Below are positions 61,118 to 64,000 of a stretch of DNA of 64,000 nt, one piece after another. Below the pieces are notes generated by a model. It was not told where the DNA came from, ran no database searches, and worked only from the letters and a program-made list of their open reading frames with translations. The stretch covers positions 1,550,001-1,614,000 of the forward strand of contig CM059622.1 of NCBI GenBank assembly GCA_030435675.1. Reading direction: 5' to 3'. Source of the DNA: Steinernema hermaphroditum (Eukaryota > Nematoda > Chromadorea > Rhabditida > Steinernematidae). A program made the translations under genes and the position numbers. The first letter of the stretch is position 1. Each line of letters opens with the position of its first letter.

Positions 61118-64000
61118 CTGAAAATACATAGGTCAATACATTTTTGTCGCGGTTGAATCTCGCTGGTATATTTAATTTTTTTGACACATTTCAATGGACA
61201 CATTAAGACTTCTATCGAGTGTGTTTTTAGCTTTCAAAAGTATTCCCTTTAATGTTTTGACAGATAAGAGCTTTCTGTCTGCCACAAAGCATAGTATTCC
61301 ATTGGATGAATTCTGACGTCCTTGTTTTTGCCCCTCTTTTGACATATACAATCCCATTCTTTAGTAGCCAGGCAGTTTGGACAGATGGACGGACATTTAA
61401 GTGAAGGATTAGGTATTAAGTGAAGATATTTTTGAACTTGGCCTGAAAACTTGGCCTTGAACCATTATCATCGACGTTCAAAGTCATACATTTAGGAATC
61501 TGTCAAAATGGAATCTTTGTTGCTCTTTCATCTAGGCATAAAGTTACGCTTTCCTTGCTGGCTACAACCCAATAACGGCTTCATACGACGACTTTAGAGG
61601 TAGGAAATAAGATTTTTGGCTCTGAATCTGAGGTATCTCTGAGAATCATAATCGAGGAACAAAGAAAGATTGATGTTCATATCATCAACTTATGGATCTC
61701 TTATATATTTTTTTGACGCTTCAAAATGGCTATCTGTGGCTGTCCAGTTGGCTTTCGTCTCCAATTATTGATTTAAAATATGAATAAGCCGGAAGTTCTG
61801 ATGGCTTCGCGGCAGTGCCTGGACTGGAAAGAAAGGGCAAGATGAAGAAAGCCTGAGATGGTGTTGTGCCAACATCGACATCTTTCAATACCTGAGATTT
61901 TAACTCACGACGGTAAGGAGTGACACTGAGCGAGAAAGATATCCTACATACTTGATCGGTGGCTATATCTTGGTACAACTTTGCGTGAGCTGGTGCCACT
62001 GGGAATGGAATTCACATATATTTTTGCGCCTTTTTATGATCCATGGCCTTTCCGTCTAGCACAAAATAACGTCATTTCGGTATCGGTCTTCAAACAGTGG
62101 AATGTTTTGCTCTATCCACCAGTTACGAATGATCGAAGAGATTTTAAATTTTTTATTTTTTCTGACTTTTCTGTCATTTTTGTCACTTATTTTTCTCGCA
62201 CTATTGCTGGTTACGACCCCGTGGAGGTTTTATATAGCGACTTTACATGTAAAAAAGGTTTTTGTAGCGTAATGTAAGCGAGAATTGCAATCGAGAAACA
62301 AAGGAAGATTGATGTATATCCATATCATCATTTTATGAATCTTTTATATTTTCGGACATATTGCCCGAGACTTAAAGCCATGAAGCCTAGGATAGAAGCA
62401 TTGCGAGAATGAGATATACTTGATTATATACTTGATACTTGTATACTTGTACACTTATATACTATCTTCATTTGGTATGAAGCGACTTTCAATCTATGTA
62501 AAAAGACCAATATTTCGACGGATTTTTGCCTTGGTTTCATGATGGTAACTATGTGAAAACGACGTGTTATACATTCGCAACACTCTGAGATTTTTTAGGA
62601 ATCTTGCGTTGCATGTGAGGCATGTGCTAGCGACCGCTTAACTCTAATCACCAGTTACAAATGATCGGAGGGCATAACCCAAATGAAACTGTCCATCCTA
62701 AGTTTTTTATTCCCTTTGAGACGCGTCCATTTTCCATTTAATCTCTTTTCATTAGCCGCGCTAATCCCTCGGTGGCAGTGTGGGGGTTCCCCCTCGATGT
62801 ATGCATACACTTTGCAGTCCATCAATCTCCATTCACCCTCTCCCCGCGGCTGCACAACCCGTCACTCATCCATCCCTACTCATCGCCATGGCCATCGTTT
62901 CCCCTTTTAGCAAACGAATCGCCTCCGCCGCCGCCGTTCGTTCCATTACATCGCTTTGGCAGGAAATGCCATCAAAGACGCTTTAGGCATGCGCGCGACA
63001 ACGACGCTTGATTAGAGGCGCTGCAGCGCGCAAAAAGAAGCTTTTTGGCGCCCTTCGGGAACGGCGGCGAGCCGTCGACGCGGCCATGGACAAAAGAGGG
63101 CTAAATGAGTTTAGCGAAGAGTGGAGGCGGCCAGCTTGGTATGATGTATTCTGGGAGATCTGGTTCATGGTCCGTCAAAGACAGGCAGGCAAAGGCTGTA
63201 GTAATTATAAACGAAAAAGTAACATCGAGAAGTTAATTATGCATCCCCAGAGACGCTCTATGGATTCGATAACATATCTACGTAGACGGCAAAAACGTCT
63301 CGGGTGGGGTCTCCAGGGATGGACAGGAAGTGGATGCGGATAAATCTTTGTGAATAATGCGGCGACGAGGAACCGACGGTTGTTTGTTGCAACAGGCTAT
63401 TAACACTACGTCTAAAAGTCGAGAGTTCAAGAAGCTCAGACGTCGAAATGGAACTATAAACAACAATTATACGATTATTCTAAGGGAAATTGTTATGAAA
63501 ACAGGTCGGAAATGGACTCTAATCGACGTGTTTGGAAGACGACATCGGAGTAGGGGATAGATCTCGTTGAAATATAGGGTGCTAACGGATGATGTATTTG
63601 GTGGAAAGCGACCGAAAGTGAGCCCGATGTGGAAGGTGTTATGGATGGATATGACACTTCTTGATCGGATAGAAACGAAGAATACTGAATGGGGAGTGAC
63701 CTGCCTTGTTCAAGATGGACCTAACCAGTTAAGCAGATACATATGAAGATGGGGCTGCCAGAAGGGTCCTGCTTTGATTGATATCTAGAGGCTAGGTGCT
63801 CGGACTTTGGAAGATTTTCGGTAAATGATCGTCATACGCAGGCCTGGAGATTGATATTTAGAGCTTAATGAGATGTACAGGTTAGGAATGTCTTTACGGT
63901 TCTCGTACTTTGGAAGGTTTAGATTTTTGCTTATACTGTTTTCAGGTGACCAGGCCTTGAGTGATCAGAGGGGTCCTGTCCTAGTCGATATGGAGTTAAG
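61118..64000. other. gcy-28: Upstream part of the cyclase gene, 5' exons not found
   Basis: At least one more exon is required upstream, because the first visible exon starts in mid-codon. None was recognised on the - strand, so the intron probably exceeds 2.9 kb. A diverged pair (AAAGAAAGATTGATGTTCAT at about 61662 and AAAGGAAGATTGATGTATAT at about 62295) lies inside it. Confidence 0.5.
62885..63140. other. GC-rich island, possible promoter or alternative 5' exon
   Basis: About 250 bp is much richer in G+C than the flanks, with CGCCGCCGCCG and CTGCAGCGCGCAAAAAGAAG words. Short frames exist on both strands (62983-63168 -, 63008-63343 +), both Arg-rich with no domain. It resembles the GC-rich PHACTR 5' region and could be an alternative promoter of the cyclase gene or the start of another gene. 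Confidence 0.3.

Larger units (their letters stand above)
3571..63931 (+). repeat. Dispersed strand-polarised heptamer ATTTTTG
   Basis: Reading by eye, I find about 145 copies of ATTTTTG on the + strand and fewer than about 15 of CAAAAAT, several of the latter inside transposons or exons. Copies are spread at a mean spacing of about 430 bp through intergenic DNA and introns of both + and - strand genes and are essentially missing from the coding exons of the P450, PHACTR, orphan and cyclase genes. The flanking bases vary, so it is a short word rather than part of one long repeat. Examples: 5766, 9127, 17107, 18249, 25300, 30678, 41779, 46269, 54058, 60357. The count is approximate. Confidence 0.85.

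Noticed and set aside
1..64000. CRISPR array, bacterial operon, rRNA or spliced-leader RNA genes
   Set aside because: No regularly spaced repeats with unique spacers, no bacterial gene layout and no recognisable rRNA or SL sequence were found.

Overview
The window looks like nuclear DNA of a rhabditid-type nematode. The evidence is a natriuretic-receptor-like receptor guanylate cyclase with 13 visible exons, a nematode-style cytochrome P450, introns as short as 40-50 nt next to introns of up to 9.8 kb, TTTCAG/TTTTAG acceptors (one resembling a trans-splice site just upstream of an ATG) and AT-rich non-coding DNA. A Steinernema-like species is a guess, based on the style of the orphan 295-aa protein; it is not established.

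Layout. (1) 0.6-2.9 kb, + strand: a complete six-exon P450 (492 aa). (2) 3.0-19.6 kb: a gene-poor stretch made largely of diverged tandem duplications, with a 274-bp Harbinger-type MITE at 3.7 kb, a tRNA-derived SINE at 7.35 kb and a GC-rich candidate exon near 14.2 kb. (3) 20.1-45.9 kb, + strand: one nine-exon PHACTR family gene (550 aa; actin-binding RPEL repeats and PP1-binding C-terminus). Its 8.9-kb first intron and 9.8-kb sixth intron hold a hAT MITE, an internally deleted MULE, a small Tc1/mariner-type element and an apparently intact PIF/Harbinger transposon, all with target duplications. (4) 46.86 kb, - strand: tRNA-Lys(UUU). (5) 48.4-49.3 kb, + strand: an intronless orphan nematode-family protein. 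(6) 50.2-61.1 kb, - strand: a gcy-28-like receptor guanylate cyclase whose 5' exons lie beyond the window or were not found. All exon joins listed for the P450, PHACTR, cyclase and Harbinger genes keep frame.

The host genes are not an operon; each has an independent role (xenobiotic/lipid oxidation, actin/PP1 signalling, cGMP signalling). The Harbinger transposase and its MADF partner are one functional pair.

The most unusual signal is not a gene. The heptamer ATTTTTG occurs about 145 times (by-eye count) on the + strand from 3.6 kb to 63.9 kb. Its reverse complement CAAAAAT occurs fewer than about 15 times. It is essentially absent from the exons, its direction does not change with gene direction, and it is kept at matching places in diverged tandem repeats. 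This polarised non-coding word is not explained by any annotated feature.
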